NCBI RefSeq assembly: GCF_002920575.1
Contig: NZ_PQSQ01000056.1
Location: forward strand, 1-52,170
Origin: Streptomyces sp. Ru73
GTDB lineage: Bacteria > Actinomycetota > Actinomycetes > Streptomycetales > Streptomycetaceae
Length of the DNA stretch: 52,170 nt
Reading direction: 5' to 3'
A program made the position numbers and the translations under genes. This document shows positions 1 to 8,632 of this stretch, one piece after another (the stretch's first letter is position 1; each line of letters opens with the position of its first letter). The notes under the pieces are model-generated. The model saw only the letters and a program-made list of their open reading frames with translations. It did no database searches and was not told the DNA's origin.

Positions 1-350
1 GCCACCGGCCGTCGGGGGGGGGCCGGGTCCCGTCCGTGGCCCACTGCGGCGCCGCTGTGGTCGCTCGCGCAGTTCCCCGCGCCCCTGAGCGCCGCCCCGC
101 GCCCGGCCCCGGGCGCACACACGCCCGGCCCCCGGGGCGCACACACGCCGCTCTCCCGGGGCATACACGCCGCTCCCCGGGGCACACGCCGGCCCCCCCG
201 GGCGGACACACGCCGTGCCCTCCGGGGCGCACGAACGCCGCCCTCCCCGGGGCACACACGCCGGCCCTCCGAGCGGACACACGCCGTGCCCTCCGGGGCG
301 CACGAACGCCGCCCTCCCCGGGGCACACACGCCGGCCCCCCGGGCGCACA
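1..350. repeat. GC-rich tandem repeats downstream of pssA
   Basis: No gene is supported here. From about position 110 the DNA is built of short units with the core CGCACACACGCCG or CGCACGAACGCCG separated by C/G-rich spacers of about 10 bases. A higher-order period of 71 bp is visible: positions 202-272 and 273-343 are nearly identical, starting with GCGGACACACGCCGTGCCC. Several frames stay open across it because it is extremely GC-rich, but the resulting Pro/Arg/Ala/Gly peptides look like noise. Confidence 0.8.
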
Positions 351-354
351 AACG

Positions 355-403
355 CCGGAGGCCCGGTACGCGCCCCCGTGAGGGGTTCGTACCGGGCCTC
401 CGG
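355..403 (-). terminator. Strong hairpin terminator after pssA
   Basis: A perfect 16-bp inverted repeat (355-370, CCGGAGGCCCGGTACG, against 388-403) encloses a 17-base loop that has its own CCCC/GGGG pairing. It starts 24 bases beyond the pssA stop on the minus strand. There is no clear U-tract, which is usual for high-GC actinobacterial terminators. Confidence 0.85.
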
Positions 404-426
404 ACGTCGGCCATCCGCCGCCGGAA

Positions 427-1272
427 CTACGGCAGCTGCGCTGCCCGCGCCTCGCGGCGGTTGTCGCGGAACGTGTTCACCCGGCGGGCCGTCGCGAAGA
501 GCGGGATCATCGCGCCCGTCACGACCTGCAGCGCGCAGCCCGTCTGGAGGAGCAGCTGGCCGCCGGGCGCGTCGAGCGCCCACGCCGCGAGCATGCCCAT
601 GCTCAGCACGATCCAGGAGAGCATCGCGACCGCGAGGCGCCCCCGCGGCTTCGGGTACTCCACCCGGCTGACCATCAGCCACGCCACGCCGATGATGGCG
701 AGCAGCGTCGGCAGGAACGGCAGCTCCAGCAGGACGATCGCCACGACCGTCAGCGCGCCGAACGGGCTCGGCATGCCCTGGAACATCCCGTTCGGCACCG
801 TCACGCACGAGAAGCGGGCGAGGCGGAGGATGACCGCCAGCAGCACCACCACCGCCGCGACCACCGACACCCGCTGGTTCGCGTCCTGGGCGACCATGCC
901 CCAGGTCACGACGAAGTACGCGGGCGCCAGCCCGAAGCTGATCAGGTCGGAGAGGTTGTCGAGCTCGGCCCCCATCGCCGAGGCCCGCAGCTTGCGTGCG
1001 ACCAGTCCGTCGAACAGGTCGAAGACCGACGCGAGCAGCATCAGGATCACGGCCATGGCCGCGCTGTGCCGTGCCATGCCGCCGTCGTCCGTGCCCGTCA
1101 GGTGCGGGATGAGGACGCCGGTGGTCGTGAAGTACACGGCCATGAAGCCGCAGATCGCGTTGCCGAGGGTGAGCGTGTCCGCTATCGACAGCCGCGTCGA
1201 CAGCGGCATGTCGTCGTCCTCTTCCTCCTCGGCCACCCAGCCCGCCTGGGTATCGGGATCAATCACGGTCAA
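427..1272 (-). CDS. pssA: CDP-diacylglycerol--serine O-phosphatidyltransferase
   Basis: This integral membrane enzyme makes phosphatidylserine from CDP-diacylglycerol and serine. The 281-residue product carries the full CDP-alcohol phosphotransferase signature D-x2-DG-x2-AR-x8-G-x3-D-x3-D (FDLFDGLVARKL followed by GAELDNLSD) in its first half, with several hydrophobic segments on either side. An acidic stretch (EEEEDDD) precedes the first membrane segment. The reading frame opens at a TTG at 1272 behind a GGTGA-like ribosome site; an in-frame GTG at 1266 is an alternative. The start overlaps the end of psd by a few bases, so the two are translationally coupled and supply successive steps of phosphatidylethanolamine synthesis. 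Confidence 0.93.
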   Translation of the reverse strand: MTVIDPDTQAGWVAEEEEDDDMPLSTRLSIADTLTLGNAICGFMAVYFTTTGVLIPHLTGTDDGGMARHSAAMAVILMLLASVFDLFDGLVARKLRASAMGAELDNLSDLISFGLAPAYFVVTWGMVAQDANQRVSVVAAVVVLLAVILRLARFSCVTVPNGMFQGMPSPFGALTVVAIVLLELPFLPTLLAIIGVAWLMVSRVEYPKPRGRLAVAMLSWIVLSMGMLAAWALDAPGGQLLLQTGCALQVVTGAMIPLFATARRVNTFRDNRREARAAQLP

Positions 1273-1906
1273 GACGAGTCACCCCCGCTGTGGTGGCCTG
1301 GCCGACCTCGACCGCGGCCTCGACGCCCTCGGGCAGGTACACGTCGACGCGCGAGCCGAAGCGGATCAGACCGATGCGCTCGCCCTGCTCGACCTTGGTG
1401 CCCTCCGGGACGTAAGGAACGATGCGGCGGGCCACCGCACCGGCGATCTGCACCATCTCCACGTCACCGATCTCGGTGTCGAAGTGCCAGACGACCCGCT
1501 CGTTGTTCTCGCTCTCCTTGTTGAACGCCGGAACGAAGCCGCCGGGGATGTGCTCGACGGACGTGACGGTGCCGGCCAGCGGCGCGCGGTTCACGTGGAC
1601 GTTCAGCGGGCTCATGAAGATCGCGACGCGGGTGCGCCCGTCCTTCCACGGCATGATGCTCTGCACCACGCCGTCGGCCGGGGAGATGACGCGGCCCTGG
1701 GCGATGTCGCGCTCCGGGTCGCGGAAGAACCACAGCATGCCCGCCGCCAGGGCGGTGGTGGGCACGGCGACGGCGGCCCAGCGTCCCGAGCGCCGGGAGC
1801 GGGCCAGGCTGACCGCGGCCGTCGCGACGGTCGGCAGGAGCCACGGCGACGCTCCGCGCGCGAGGCGGACGCGACCGCGGTGAGCAGAGGATTGGCTGTG
1901 GGGCAT
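1259..1906 (-). CDS. psd: Phosphatidylserine decarboxylase (short Psd type)
   Basis: This enzyme decarboxylates phosphatidylserine to phosphatidylethanolamine. The 215-residue protein has an N-terminal hydrophobic region, the FFRDPER and PADG motifs, the HVNR segment, and a C-terminal FGSR sequence (IRFGSRVDVYLP). Self-cleavage before the Ser of FGSR would create the pyruvoyl cofactor, as in the short actinobacterial and archaeal proenzymes. The ATG at 1906 is the first plausible start. It lies directly upstream of pssA on the minus strand and the two reading frames overlap. Confidence 0.92.
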   Translation of the reverse strand: MPHSQSSAHRGRVRLARGASPWLLPTVATAAVSLARSRRSGRWAAVAVPTTALAAGMLWFFRDPERDIAQGRVISPADGVVQSIMPWKDGRTRVAIFMSPLNVHVNRAPLAGTVTSVEHIPGGFVPAFNKESENNERVVWHFDTEIGDVEMVQIAGAVARRIVPYVPEGTKVEQGERIGLIRFGSRVDVYLPEGVEAAVEVGQATTAGVTRLDRD

Positions 1907-2031
1907 GGATGACCTTCGTAGCGGAGGATGGCCGCGTAGGTATGGGGGACGCGCGGCTTTCCGGGGATGCTATCGGTTGCGAGCGGCAACTGGCCAAGAG
2001 CCAACGCCAATCCGTGGCCGATGTCCCGTGA

Positions 2032-2066
2032 CGGGGTGTGATCTTCTTCTCGAAGAAAACACCCCG
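2032..2066 (-). terminator. Hairpin terminator of the ethylmalonyl-CoA operon
   Basis: The arms CGGGGTGT (2032-2039) and ACACCCCG (2059-2066) pair perfectly, and an inner TTCTT/AAGAA pair closes on a CTCG tetraloop. It begins 11 bases after the stop of the acyl-CoA dehydrogenase gene. It separates that operon from psd-pssA, whose promoter must lie at about 1907-2031. Confidence 0.75.
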
Positions 2067-2076
2067 AAACGGACAT

Positions 2077-3282
2077 TCACCCCTGGATTCGGTACTCCTC
2101 CAGTAGCCGGCGCCCGATGATCATTTTCTGGATCTCAGCGGTACCTTCACCGATGAGCAACATGGGCGCCTCGCGGTACAGGCGTTCGATTTCATATTCT
2201 TTGGAGAAGCCATAGCCGCCGTGGATGCGGAAGGCGTCCTCCACGACCTCCTTGCAGTACTCGGAGGCGAGGTACTTCGCCATGCCCGCTTCCAGGTCGT
2301 TCCGCTGACCCGAGTCCTTCTTGCGGGCGGCGTTGACCATCATTGCATGGGCCGCCTCGACCTTTGTCGCCATTTCGGCCAATTTGAACTGGATGGCCTG
2401 ATGCTTTGCGATCGGCTTACCAAAGGTGTGGCGTTGCTGGGCATAGTCCACACCCAGTTCGAAGGCACGCTGCGCCACGCCGCAGCCACGGGCCGCGACG
2501 TTCACCCGGCCGACCTCGACGCCGTCCATCATGTGATAGAAACCACGTCCGGTCTCGCCGCCCAGCACCCGGTTCGCGGGGATCCGGAGGTCCTGCATGA
2601 TGAGCTCGGTCGTGTCGACGCCCTTGTAGCCCATCTTCTCGATCTTGCCCGGGATGGTGAGTCCTGGGCGCACCTCGCCGAAGCCGGCCTCCTTCTCCAC
2701 GAGGAAGGTCGTCATCGACTTGTGCGGGGCCGTGCCCTCGGGGTGGCCCTCGTCGGTCTTGCAGAGGACCGCGACCAGCGTGGACGAACCGCCGTTCGTC
2801 AGCCACATCTTCTGGCCGTTGAGGACGTACTCGTCGCCGTCCCGCACGCCTTTGGAGCTGATGGCCGACACGTCGGACCCCAGCGCCGGCTCCGACATCG
2901 AGAAGGCGCCCCGTATCTCGCCCGCCGCCATCCGGGGCAGGAAGTAGTCCTTCTGCTCCTGCGTGCCGTGCTGCTTGAGCATGTAGGCGACGATGAAATG
3001 GGTGTTGATGATGCCGGAGACGCTCATCCAGCCGCGGGCGATCTCCTCGACCGTCAGCGCGTAGGTGAGCAGCGACTCGCCGAGGCCGCCGTACTCCTCG
3101 GGGATCATCAGCCCGAAGACGCCCAGTTCCTTGAGGCCCTCGACGATCTGCGTCGGGTACTCGTCCTTGTGCTCCAGCTCGGTGGCGACCGGAATGATCT
3201 CCTTGTCCACGAAGTCGCGGACGGTGGAGAGGATTTCCCGCTGGATGTCCGTCAGACCCTCGGTCTGTGCCAGGCGCGCCAT
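2077..3282 (-). CDS. Acyl-CoA dehydrogenase, probable methylsuccinyl-CoA dehydrogenase
   Basis: This 401-residue FAD-dependent acyl-CoA dehydrogenase has the FSMSEPALGSD and WLTNGG flavin-binding motifs, a C-terminal helical domain containing RHTFGKP, and a catalytic glutamate at about residue 379 in IGEGTAEIQ. As the last gene of the ccr-meaA-lyase-MaoC operon it most likely oxidises (2S)-methylsuccinyl-CoA to mesaconyl-CoA. The Rhodobacter-type methylsuccinyl-CoA dehydrogenase is longer, with an N-terminal extension absent here, so specificity is inferred from context. Its ATG lies 2 bases after the stop of the MaoC gene. An ordinary short- or branched-chain acyl-CoA dehydrogenase is the alternative. 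Confidence 0.88.
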   Translation of the reverse strand: MARLAQTEGLTDIQREILSTVRDFVDKEIIPVATELEHKDEYPTQIVEGLKELGVFGLMIPEEYGGLGESLLTYALTVEEIARGWMSVSGIINTHFIVAYMLKQHGTQEQKDYFLPRMAAGEIRGAFSMSEPALGSDVSAISSKGVRDGDEYVLNGQKMWLTNGGSSTLVAVLCKTDEGHPEGTAPHKSMTTFLVEKEAGFGEVRPGLTIPGKIEKMGYKGVDTTELIMQDLRIPANRVLGGETGRGFYHMMDGVEVGRVNVAARGCGVAQRAFELGVDYAQQRHTFGKPIAKHQAIQFKLAEMATKVEAAHAMMVNAARKKDSGQRNDLEAGMAKYLASEYCKEVVEDAFRIHGGYGFSKEYEIERLYREAPMLLIGEGTAEIQKMIIGRRLLEEYRIQG

Positions 3283-3284
3283 GG

Positions 3285-3806
3285 CTACTTCTCCTTCGCG
3301 GCCGGTGTCCGCAGCTCGGGGCGGCCGGGCTGCTCGCCGCCGCGCTCCTTGATGTACGTGGCCGTCGGGACCATCACCTTGCGCCGGAAGACGCAGACCA
3401 GCGTGCCGTCCTGCTTGTAGCCCTTGGTCTCGACGTACACGATGCCGCGGTCGTTCTTCGACTTCGACGGCGTCTTGTCCAGCACGGTCGTCTCGCCGTA
3501 GATCGTGTCGCCGTGGAAGGTCGGCGCCACGTGCTTCAGCGACTCGATCTCCAGGTTGGCGATGGCCTTGCCGGAGACGTCCGGCACGGACATGCCGAGC
3601 AGGAGGGAGTAGATGTAGTTCCCGACCACCACGTTCTTGCCGAAGTCGGTGGTCTGCTCCGCGTAGTTCGTGTCCATGTGGAGCGGGTGGTGGTTCATCG
3701 TCAGCAGGCAGAAGAGGTGGTCGTCGTACTCGGTGACCGTCTTGCCCGGCCAGTGCTTGTACACGTCCCCGACGGTGAACTCTTCGTAGGTGCGGCCGAA
3801 CTGCAT
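3285..3806 (-). CDS. MaoC-like hydratase, probable mesaconyl-CoA hydratase
   Basis: This 173-residue single hot-dog protein contains the MaoC active-site segment (MNHHPLHMDTNYA, then a Gly/Asn-rich helix start). In the pathway its expected reaction is reversible hydration of mesaconyl-CoA to beta-methylmalyl-CoA. Proteobacterial mesaconyl-CoA hydratases are about twice this length with two hot-dog folds, so this form probably works as a dimer. The ATG is 4 bases from the end of the upstream lyase gene and the stop is 2 bases from the acyl-CoA dehydrogenase start. The fold is certain; the substrate is inferred from the operon. Confidence 0.87.
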   Translation of the reverse strand: MQFGRTYEEFTVGDVYKHWPGKTVTEYDDHLFCLLTMNHHPLHMDTNYAEQTTDFGKNVVVGNYIYSLLLGMSVPDVSGKAIANLEIESLKHVAPTFHGDTIYGETTVLDKTPSKSKNDRGIVYVETKGYKQDGTLVCVFRRKVMVPTATYIKERGGEQPGRPELRTPAAKEK

Positions 3807-3810
3807 CTCG

Positions 3811-4773
3811 CTACGCCTCCGGGGCTTCGAACTTGCTGGTGCGCTGCATGCCGGCGGCCCGGCCCTTGCCGGCGATGACCAGCGCCATCTTGCGGCTGGC
3901 CTCGTCGATCATCTCGTCGCCGAGCATCGCGGAGCCCTTCTTGCCGCCCGCCTCGGAGGTGTGCCACTCGTACGCGTCGAGGATCAGCTCGGCGTGGTCG
4001 TAGTCCTCCTGGGAGGGCGAGAAGACCTCGTTGGCCGCCTCGACCTGGCCCGGGTGCAGCACCCACTTGCCGTCGAAGCCCAGCGCGGCGGCGCGCCCGG
4101 CGACCTCGCGGAACCCGTCCACGTTCTTGATCTGCAGGTAGGGGCCGTCGATCGCCTGGAGGTCGTTGGCGCGGGCCGCCATCAGGATCTTCATGAGGAT
4201 GTAGTGGTACGCGTCGGCGCCGTAGCCGGGCGGCTGCTCGCCGACGACCAGGGACTTCATGTTGATGGACGCCATGAAGTCGGCCGGGCCGAAGATGATC
4301 GTCTCGATGCGGGGCGAGGCCTCCGCGATCTCGTTGACGTTGTTCAGGCCCCGGGCGTTCTCGATCTGCGCCTCGATGCCGATCCGGCCGACCTCGAAGC
4401 CCATCGTCGTCTCGACCTGGGTCAGGAGGAGGTCCAGCGCGACGACCTGCTGCGCGTCCTGCACCTTCGGCAGCATGATGCAGTCCAGGTTCGGGCCCGC
4501 GCCCTCGACGACCGTGATGACGTCCCGGTACGTCCAGTGGGTGGTCCAGTCGTTGACCCGCACCACGCGCGTCTTGCCGGTCCAGTCGCCCTCGTTGAGC
4601 GCCTTCACGATGTTGTGCCGCGCGTCCGGCTTGGCGAGCGGCGCGCAGGCGTCCTCCAGGTCCAGGAAGACCTGGTCGGCGGGGAGGCCCTGGGCCTTCT
4701 CCAGGAAGCGCGGGTTGGAGCCGGGGACCGCCAGGCAGGAGCGGCGGGGGCGGAGCCGGTTGACCTTGGTCAT
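3811..4773 (-). CDS. CitE-like lyase, probable L-malyl/beta-methylmalyl-CoA lyase
   Basis: This 320-residue HpcH/HpaI-CitE family TIM-barrel aldolase has the conserved RRSCLAVPGSNPRF start, LDLEDACAP, MLPKV, the metal-ligand Glu in QIENARGLNN, and FGPADF. In the ethylmalonyl-CoA pathway it would cleave beta-methylmalyl-CoA to glyoxylate and propionyl-CoA. Its ATG overlaps the meaA stop by 4 bases (ATGA), so it is translationally coupled. Sequence alone cannot separate malyl-CoA from citramalyl-CoA specificity, but the neighbours strongly favour the ethylmalonyl-CoA role. Confidence 0.87.
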   Translation of the reverse strand: MTKVNRLRPRRSCLAVPGSNPRFLEKAQGLPADQVFLDLEDACAPLAKPDARHNIVKALNEGDWTGKTRVVRVNDWTTHWTYRDVITVVEGAGPNLDCIMLPKVQDAQQVVALDLLLTQVETTMGFEVGRIGIEAQIENARGLNNVNEIAEASPRIETIIFGPADFMASINMKSLVVGEQPPGYGADAYHYILMKILMAARANDLQAIDGPYLQIKNVDGFREVAGRAAALGFDGKWVLHPGQVEAANEVFSPSQEDYDHAELILDAYEWHTSEAGGKKGSAMLGDEMIDEASRKMALVIAGKGRAAGMQRTSKFEAPEA

Positions 4774-6803
4774 GCGGGGACCTCCAGGGGGTCGAGCTTG
4801 TTCGCGGTACGGATCTCGTCGACGATACGGCCGATGATCTCCGTGATACCGAAGTCCTTAGGGGTGAAGACGGCGGCGACACCGGCTTCGCGCAGCGCTG
4901 CCGCGTCCGCCGAAGGGATGATGCCGCCGACGATGACGGGGACGTCGTCCACGCCGGCGCGGCGCAGCCGGGCCAGCACGTCCGGTACCAGCTCGGCGTG
5001 CGAGCCGGAGAGGATGGACAGGCCGACGCAGTGCACGTCCTCGGCGACGGCCGCCGAGACGATCTGCTCGGGGGTCAGCCGGATGCCCTGGTAGACCACC
5101 TCGAAGCCGGCGTCGCGGGCGCGTACGGCGATCTGCTCGGCGCCGTTGCTGTGCCCGTCCAGCCCCGGCTTGCCCACCAGGAGGCGCAGCTTGCCGCTGC
5201 CCAGCTCCTCGGCGGTGCGGGCGACCTTCTCGCGGACGGCCGCGAGCGGGCTGCCCTCCTCGGCGGGGACCGCCAGCGGGGCGCTGGAGACGCCCGTGGG
5301 GGCCCGGAACTCGCCGAAGACGTCCCGGAGGGCCCAGGCCCACTCGCCGGTCGTCACACCGGCCCTGGCGCACTCCAGGGTGGCCGCGAAGAGGTTGGTG
5401 TCGCCGGCCGCCGCCTTCTTCAGCGCGGACAGCGCCTCCTGGGCGCGGGGCTCGTCGCGGGCGTCCCGCCACTCGTGCAGCGCCCGCACCACCCGCGCCT
5501 CGTTGTCCGGGTCCACCGTCATGATGGCGGTGTCCAGGTCGGCGGTGAGCGGGTTGGGCTCGGTGGACTCGTAGCAGTTGACGCCGACGATCTTCTCTTC
5601 GCCGGCCTCGATCCGGCCGCGCCGCTCCGCGTGCGAGGCGACCAGCTGGGACTTGAGGTAGCCGGACTCCACGGCGGCCATCGCGCCGCCCATCTCCTGG
5701 ATCCGGTCGATCTCGGCCAGCGCCTCCTCGACCAGCGCGTCGACCTTGGCCTCGATGACGTGCGAGCCGGCGAAGATGTCCTCGTACTCGAGCAGGTCCG
5801 ACTCGTGCGCGAGGACCTGCTGGATACGGAGCGACCACTGCTGGTCCCAGGGCCGGGGCAGGCCCAGCGCCTCGTTCCAGGCGGGCAGCTGCACGGCACG
5901 TGCCCGTGCGTCCTTGGAGAGCGTGACGGCCAGCATCTCGAGGACGATGCGCTGGACGTTGTTCTCCGGCTGCGCCTCGGTGAGGCCGAGGGAGTTGACC
6001 TGGACGCCGTAGCGGAAGCGGCGCTGCTTGGGGTTCTCCACGCCGTACCGCTCGCGGGTGATCTTGTCCCAGATGCGGCCGAAGGCGCGCATCTTGCACA
6101 TCTCCTCGATGAACCGGACGCCGGCGTTCACGAAGAAGGAGATCCGCGCGACGACGTCGCCGAACTTCTCCGCCGGCACCTGCCCGGAGTCCCGTACGGC
6201 GTCCAGCACCGCGATGGCGGTGGACATCGCGTACGCGATCTCCTGCACCGGCGTGGCCCCGGCCTCCTGCAGGTGGTAGCTGCAGATGTTGATCGGGTTC
6301 CACTTCGGGATGTGCGCCACCGTGTACGTGATCATGTCGGTGGTGAGCCGCAGGGAGGGCCCGGGCGGGAACACGTGCGTGCCCCGCGACAGGTACTCCT
6401 TCACGATGTCGTTCTGCGTGGTCCCGGACAGCTTGGAGATGTCAGCGCCCTGCTCCTCGGCGACCACCTCGTACAGCGCCAGCAGCCACATGGCGGTGGC
6501 GTTGATGGTCATCGAGGTGTTCATCTGCTCCAGCGGGATGTCCTGGAACAGGCGGCGCATGTCGCCGAGGTGGGAGACCGGGACCCCGACCCGGCCGACC
6601 TCGCCGCGGGCGAGGACGTGGTCGGGGTCGTAACCGGTCTGCGTCGGGAGGTCGAACGCGACCGACAGGCCGGTCTGGCCCTTGGCGAGGTTGCGCCGGT
6701 ACAGCTCGTTGGACGCCTCGGCGGTGGAGTGCCCGGCGTACGTCCGCATCAGCCACGGACGGTCCTTCTTCCGTTCCGGCCGCGGTGTCTGACCGTCAGT
6801 CAT
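4770..6803 (-). CDS. meaA: Ethylmalonyl-CoA mutase (MeaA type), B12-dependent
   Basis: This 677-residue acyl-CoA mutase has the catalytic barrel N-terminally (TGLSVAFDLPTQTGYDPDH, where methylmalonyl-CoA mutases also have a TxTGYD-like segment). The cobalamin-binding domain is C-terminal, with GKPGLDGHSNGAEQIA providing the DxHxxG lower-ligand motif near residue 555. It would convert ethylmalonyl-CoA to methylsuccinyl-CoA using adenosylcobalamin. The single-chain length and position next to ccr distinguish it from the two-subunit methylmalonyl-CoA mutase. The ATG at 6803 lies 33 bases after the ccr stop. Confidence 0.94.
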   Translation of the reverse strand: MTDGQTPRPERKKDRPWLMRTYAGHSTAEASNELYRRNLAKGQTGLSVAFDLPTQTGYDPDHVLARGEVGRVGVPVSHLGDMRRLFQDIPLEQMNTSMTINATAMWLLALYEVVAEEQGADISKLSGTTQNDIVKEYLSRGTHVFPPGPSLRLTTDMITYTVAHIPKWNPINICSYHLQEAGATPVQEIAYAMSTAIAVLDAVRDSGQVPAEKFGDVVARISFFVNAGVRFIEEMCKMRAFGRIWDKITRERYGVENPKQRRFRYGVQVNSLGLTEAQPENNVQRIVLEMLAVTLSKDARARAVQLPAWNEALGLPRPWDQQWSLRIQQVLAHESDLLEYEDIFAGSHVIEAKVDALVEEALAEIDRIQEMGGAMAAVESGYLKSQLVASHAERRGRIEAGEEKIVGVNCYESTEPNPLTADLDTAIMTVDPDNEARVVRALHEWRDARDEPRAQEALSALKKAAAGDTNLFAATLECARAGVTTGEWAWALRDVFGEFRAPTGVSSAPLAVPAEEGSPLAAVREKVARTAEELGSGKLRLLVGKPGLDGHSNGAEQIAVRARDAGFEVVYQGIRLTPEQIVSAAVAEDVHCVGLSILSGSHAELVPDVLARLRRAGVDDVPVIVGGIIPSADAAALREAGVAAVFTPKDFGITEIIGRIVDEIRTANKLDPLEVPA

Positions 6804-6836
6804 GTGTGTCGTCTCCCAGACGTGTCGGGTGTCGGT

Positions 6837-8174
6837 TCAGACGTTCCGGAAGCGGTTGATGGCGTCGAGGTGCTTGGCGCGCTTCTCGTGGTCGCGCACG
6901 CCCATGCCCTCCTCGGGGGCCAGCGCGAGGACGCCGACCTTGCCCTGGTGGAGGTTGCGGTGCACGTCGTACGCGGCCTGGCCGGTCTCCTCCAGGGAGT
7001 ACGTCTTCGACAGCGTCGGGTGGATCTTGCCCTTGGCGATCAGGCGGTTGGCCTCCCACGCCTCGCGGTAGTTGGCGAAGTGCGAGCCGATGATGCGCTT
7101 CAGCGACATCCACAGGTAGCGGTTGTCGTACTCGTGCATGTAGCCGGAGGTCGAGGCGCAGGTGGTGATGGTGCCGCCCTTGCGGGTGACGAACACGGAG
7201 GCGCCGAAGGTCTCGCGGCCCGGGTGCTCGAAGACGATGTCGATGTCCTCGCCGCCGGTGAGCTCGCGGATGCGCTTGCCGAAGCGCTTCCACTCCTTCG
7301 GGTCCTGGGTCTGCTCGTCCTTCCAGAACTTGTAGCCCTCGGCCTTGCGGTCGATGATCGCCTCGGCGCCCATCTTCCGGCAGATCTCCGCCTTGTCCTC
7401 GCTGGAGACGACGCAGATCGGGTTGGCGCCGCCGGCCAGCGCGAACTGGGTGGCGTACGAGCCCAGGCCGCCGGACGCGCCCCAGATCAGGACGTTGTCG
7501 CCCTGCTTCATGCCGGCGCCGTTGCGGGAGACCAGCTGGCGGTACGCGGTGGAGTTGACCAGGCCAGGAGCCGCCGCCTCCTCCCAGCTCAGATGGTCCG
7601 GCTTGGGCATGAGCTGGTTGGACTTCACGAGCGCGATCTCGGCGAGGCCGCCGAAGTTGGTCTCGAAGCCCCAGATGCGCTGCTCGGGGTCGAGCATCGT
7701 GTCGTTGTGGCCGTCGGAGGACTCCAGCTCCACGGAGAGGCAGTGCGCGACGACCTCGTCACCGGGGTGCCAGGAGTTCACGCCGGGGCCGGTGCGCAGC
7801 ACGACGCCGGCCAGGTCGGAGCCGATGACGTGGTACGGCAGGTCGTGGCGCTTGGCCAGCGGCGAGAGCTTGCCGTAGCGCTCCAGGAAGCCGAAGGTCG
7901 ACAGCGGCTCGAAGATCGAGGTCCAGACGGAGTTGTAGTTGACCGAGGACGCCATGACGGCGACCAGGGCCTCGCCCGGGCCCAGCTCCGGCACCGGCAC
8001 GTCCTCGACGTGCAGCGACTTGCGGGGGTCCTTCTCCTTGCTGGGCAGGCCGTCGAACATGTCGGCCTCGTCCTTGTGCACGGTGACCGCGCGGTAGGAC
8101 TCGGGGATGGTCAGGTTCGCGAAGTCCTCGCGAGTGCTGTCGGTCGCGGTGATCGCGTCCAGGATGTGGTTCAC
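6837..8174 (-). CDS. ccr: Crotonyl-CoA carboxylase/reductase
   Basis: This 445-residue medium-chain dehydrogenase/reductase converts crotonyl-CoA, CO2 and NADPH to ethylmalonyl-CoA, the committed step of the ethylmalonyl-CoA pathway and a source of polyketide extender units. Visible family features are SSVNYNSVWTSIFEP, the long YGKLS...HDLPYHVIGSDLAGVV segment, the GASGGLGSYATQFA nucleotide loop, and VFEHPGRETFGASV. I chose the GTG at 8174 (VNHILDAIT...) because GGAGG sits 6 bases upstream and homology begins there. An in-frame ATG at 8345 would add an unconserved Arg/Pro-rich tail. It is the first gene of a five-gene operon. Confidence 0.95.
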   Translation of the reverse strand: MNHILDAITATDSTREDFANLTIPESYRAVTVHKDEADMFDGLPSKEKDPRKSLHVEDVPVPELGPGEALVAVMASSVNYNSVWTSIFEPLSTFGFLERYGKLSPLAKRHDLPYHVIGSDLAGVVLRTGPGVNSWHPGDEVVAHCLSVELESSDGHNDTMLDPEQRIWGFETNFGGLAEIALVKSNQLMPKPDHLSWEEAAAPGLVNSTAYRQLVSRNGAGMKQGDNVLIWGASGGLGSYATQFALAGGANPICVVSSEDKAEICRKMGAEAIIDRKAEGYKFWKDEQTQDPKEWKRFGKRIRELTGGEDIDIVFEHPGRETFGASVFVTRKGGTITTCASTSGYMHEYDNRYLWMSLKRIIGSHFANYREAWEANRLIAKGKIHPTLSKTYSLEETGQAAYDVHRNLHQGKVGVLALAPEEGMGVRDHEKRAKHLDAINRFRNV

Positions 8175-8576
8175 GGTATGCCTCCGGCGAAGCGCGCTGA
8201 GGGAACGGCTTGAGGGAACGTCGGGGGTGGTGCGAAGGCGGTGCCGTCGGTTCGGCTGGGTGGTGCTCGGCAGGCGCGGGTGTGCGCGGGAGGTTGCCTG
8301 TGACGCAGGCATCCGGGCGCGCGGACCAGTGGTACGCGGGGACAACCGGCACGCCGAAGATCGGGTGCGCCGGCCGCCCGGACAACATCAACGTATGACA
8401 CCGCGTGCCAGCCGACAAGGCACTCGGTGCCAACAATTTCTCTCAGATGTCATCCGGGCGGCACGCATGAGCAACATGAATCACCGCATAAGCGGACGAT
8501 CCAGTGCCGCGCGCGCCTCATGCGTGATGTTTGTTACTCGCGAGTCGCACAGAGGGACGCCGTGACCGTACGACGA
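8175..8576 (-). promoter_or_regulatory. ccr upstream region with candidate operator
   Basis: This gene-free stretch must hold the ccr operon promoter. It contains a perfect 10-bp palindrome ACTCGCGAGT at 8536-8545, inside TTGTTACTCGCGAGTC, and a shorter one, GGCACTCGGTGCC, at about 8420. A near copy of the first lies upstream of the 3-hydroxyacyl-CoA dehydrogenase gene at 11626-11635. The adjacent TetR regulator is the obvious candidate binder (inference). I saw no cobalamin-riboswitch B12 box despite the B12-dependent mutase downstream. Confidence 0.5.
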
Positions 8577-8607
8577 AGCGCCGCCACGCCCATGGCGTGA
8601 CGGCGCT
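8577..8607 (-). terminator. Hairpin terminator after the TetR gene
   Basis: Fourteen-base arms (AGCGCCGCCACGCC at 8577-8590, and 8594-8607) pair with one mismatch around a 3-base loop. It starts 26 bases beyond the TetR stop on the minus strand and insulates the ccr promoter from read-through. Confidence 0.8.
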
Positions 8608-8632
8608 CCCGTGGTCCTCTGCGGTCCGTCGC

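Noticed and set aside
110..350. Possible CRISPR array
   Set aside because: Units are short and there are no unique spacers of constant length and no cas genes. Simple nested tandem repeats explain it.
36..671. Proline/arginine-rich frame across the repeats
   Set aside because: It is open only because the DNA lacks AT-rich stop codons, and it continues into antisense pssA.
4998..8213. 1071-codon open frame on the plus strand
   Set aside because: It is antisense to meaA and ccr, both strongly conserved. Its translation is Val/Leu/Arg/Asp-rich noise, typical of the mirror frame of high-GC genes.
8175..8576. Possible cobalamin riboswitch upstream of the ccr-meaA operon
   Set aside because: I looked for a B12 box and multi-stem layout and found neither; only short palindromes are present.
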